NCBI GenBank assembly: GCA_024230695.1
Contig: JAAERC010000903.1
Coordinates: 1 to 6,923, forward strand
Length of the DNA: 6,923 bases
Origin: Candidatus Zixiibacteriota bacterium
Lineage (GTDB): Bacteria; Zixibacteria; MSB-5A5; GN15; PGXB01
Reading direction: 5' to 3'
In this document: positions 5,730 to 6,923 of the stretch, piece by piece
Numbering within the stretch: position 1 is the stretch's first letter
How the letters are laid out: every line of letters begins with the position of its first letter
The notes under the pieces: model-generated
The model's database searches: none
Seen by the model: the letters and a program-made list of their open reading frames with translations, nothing else
What the model was told of the DNA's origin: nothing
Translations under genes and position numbers: made by a program

Positions 5730-6923
5730 ATGAAAATAAAATTTGACAGTATAGAAGGTAACACAATTCAGTATCGCATGATGATGATAACTTTTGCGAT
5801 CTTTGCGATTGCGGGATTTATCGCTACCTGGTCGGTGATAGAAAAAGGTCTTTGGATCACCGGGATGAATAATCGGGTACCATGGGGACTGCAAATTGTT
5901 ATGGCTGTTTATTATATCGGGCTTTCGGCTGGCTCTCTTGTTATTTCTGGTTTGTATGGTGTCTTTGGAAAATTGGAATACAAACCATTTGCCAGAATTG
6001 CAGTTTATGTAGCGATGCTTTTTTTAATTGCCGGTTTGTTATCTATTCTCACTGATCAGGGCCGCATGGACAGAGTATTTGTTCAGCCATTTGTTTATTT
6101 TAATCTTCAATCAATGTTTTCAATAAATCCCATTTTGTATATAGGTCATATTCTGATCTGTTTAGTTTATCTCTGGGCCCTTTTTTATGAGCGGAAAAAA
6201 TTGACAACGGTAGTGGCAACGCTGGCATTTGGCTGGGCCTTTTGTGTGCATAGCGGGACAGGCGCGATTTTTGGTTTCGGGGCGAGGGTCCTTTATGAAT
6301 CACCTCTTTTACCGGCGAGTTTTGTTGCCGCCGCAATGGCTTCAGGAACAGCACTTATGATTCTTATGATAGTAGGACTTTTCAAAATCACAAAGCGACA
6401 TCTTGATGATGATCTAATAATATGGTTGGGACGGTTTCTGGCCATTTGTTTGCTTGTTGTCGTATATTTTCTGTTTATAGAAAATGCTTATCGTGCCTAT
6501 GTAGTTGAACTACGAAATGCGGCGGTCTATTATCTTTTTGGAGGAATGCATAGCCTGCTTTTTTGGGTAGGACTAATTCTTATTGGTTGCTTTATTCCAA
6601 TCTTTCTACTTTTCTATCGCAAAACCGGAAAAACTGTTCGTGGGATTGTTATTGCCTCATCTCTTGTTGTCTTTGGCGTTCTATGTGAAAGGTATGTAAT
6701 TGTTCTTCCGGGACTGACTCATCCACCTGAACTATTCCCTGGCCTGGAGATCACTGAATCGGTTTTACAGGAAGGAATAGCCTCTTATTCCCTTAGTTTT
6801 CTTGAGATACTTCAGGCTCTTGGGGTTTTTGGTGTTGTCGGATTTTTGTTTGGCTGGGGATTAAAATACCTAAAACTACTTCCCTCAGAAGCGAGAATAC
6901 TCGATCAACCCGAAAGTAATGAA
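5730..6923 (+). CDS. dsrP: DsrP, NrfD-family integral membrane quinone-interacting subunit (3' end open)
   Basis: DsrP is the NrfD/PsrC-type membrane subunit that exchanges electrons with the quinone pool in the DsrMKJOP complex. The frame runs from ATG 5730 to the last base with no stop, giving 398 residues. Since DsrP proteins are around 400 residues and the end (LPSEARILDQPESNE) is hydrophilic after the last helix, only a few residues are probably missing. About ten hydrophobic helices are seen near residues 18-37, 52-78, 88-107, 132-152, 158-178, 194-219, 230-250, 268-293, 303-321 and 356-378. The segment PWGLQIVMAVYYIGLSAGS at 51-69 is a typical NrfD helix signature, and ERYVIVLPGLTHPPELFPG at 320-338 fits the DsrP C-terminal loop. 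H140, H174 and H274 lie in or near helices. It starts 18 nt after dsrO with a modest AGG at 5721-5723 as ribosome binding site. No heme c or iron-sulfur motif is present, as expected. Confidence 0.92.
   Translation, partial: MKIKFDSIEGNTIQYRMMMITFAIFAIAGFIATWSVIEKGLWITGMNNRVPWGLQIVMAVYYIGLSAGSLVISGLYGVFGKLEYKPFARIAVYVAMLFLIAGLLSILTDQGRMDRVFVQPFVYFNLQSMFSINPILYIGHILICLVYLWALFYERKKLTTVVATLAFGWAFCVHSGTGAIFGFGARVLYESPLLPASFVAAAMASGTALMILMIVGLFKITKRHLDDDLIIWLGRFLAICLLVVVYFLFIENAYRAYVVELRNAAVYYLFGGMHSLLFWVGLILIGCFIPIFLLFYRKTGKTVRGIVIASSLVVFGVLCERYVIVLPGLTHPPELFPGLEITESVLQEGIASYSLSFLEILQALGVFGVVGFLFGWGLKYLKLLPSEARILDQPESNE

Overview
The window holds six tightly packed genes, all on the + strand: the last ~80% of qmoA, complete qmoB, qmoC, dsrJ and dsrO, and a dsrP that is still open at the right edge. 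The gene content points to a bacterium with dissimilatory sulfur metabolism, most simply a sulfate or sulfite reducer. QmoABC is known to pass electrons between the menaquinone pool and adenylylsulfate (APS) reductase, and DsrJOP is the periplasm-facing, quinone-interacting half of the DsrMKJOP complex linked to dissimilatory sulfite reductase. Base composition is AT-leaning and the proteins are clearly diverged from the Desulfovibrio forms I remember. I cannot name a phylum; an uncultured sulfate-reducing lineage is plausible.

Layout: 1-1004 qmoA (5' end missing); 1008-3269 qmoB, 3 nt downstream and behind a near-perfect Shine-Dalgarno; a 56-nt gap; 3326-4585 qmoC; 4582-4950 dsrJ, overlapping qmoC by 4 nt (ATGA); 4971-5711 dsrO; 5730-6923 dsrP, with no stop before the edge. 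No gap exceeds 60 nt. I see no promoter, terminator, RNA gene, mobile element, CRISPR array or long repeat. It reads as the interior of one operon whose promoter lies upstream of the window.

How the genes work together: QmoA and QmoB are HdrA-like flavin/iron-sulfur proteins in the cytoplasm, with an MvhD-type domain at the QmoB C-terminus. QmoC joins an HdrC-like ferredoxin domain to a six-helix cytochrome b membrane domain. DsrJ (triheme cytochrome c, membrane-anchored), DsrO (Tat-exported iron-sulfur protein) and DsrP (NrfD-type integral membrane quinone module) form a periplasm-to-quinone module. Together they could link periplasmic electron carriers, the quinone pool and cytoplasmic APS reductase.

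The main point of interest is that dsrJOP follows qmoABC directly, translationally coupled to qmoC, with no dsrMK between. In the usual layout dsrJOP sits behind dsrMK. A second point is that the N-terminal HdrA-like domain of QmoB lacks cysteines expected at two cluster-binding positions. The parts belong to known families; the novelty, if any, is in the arrangement.
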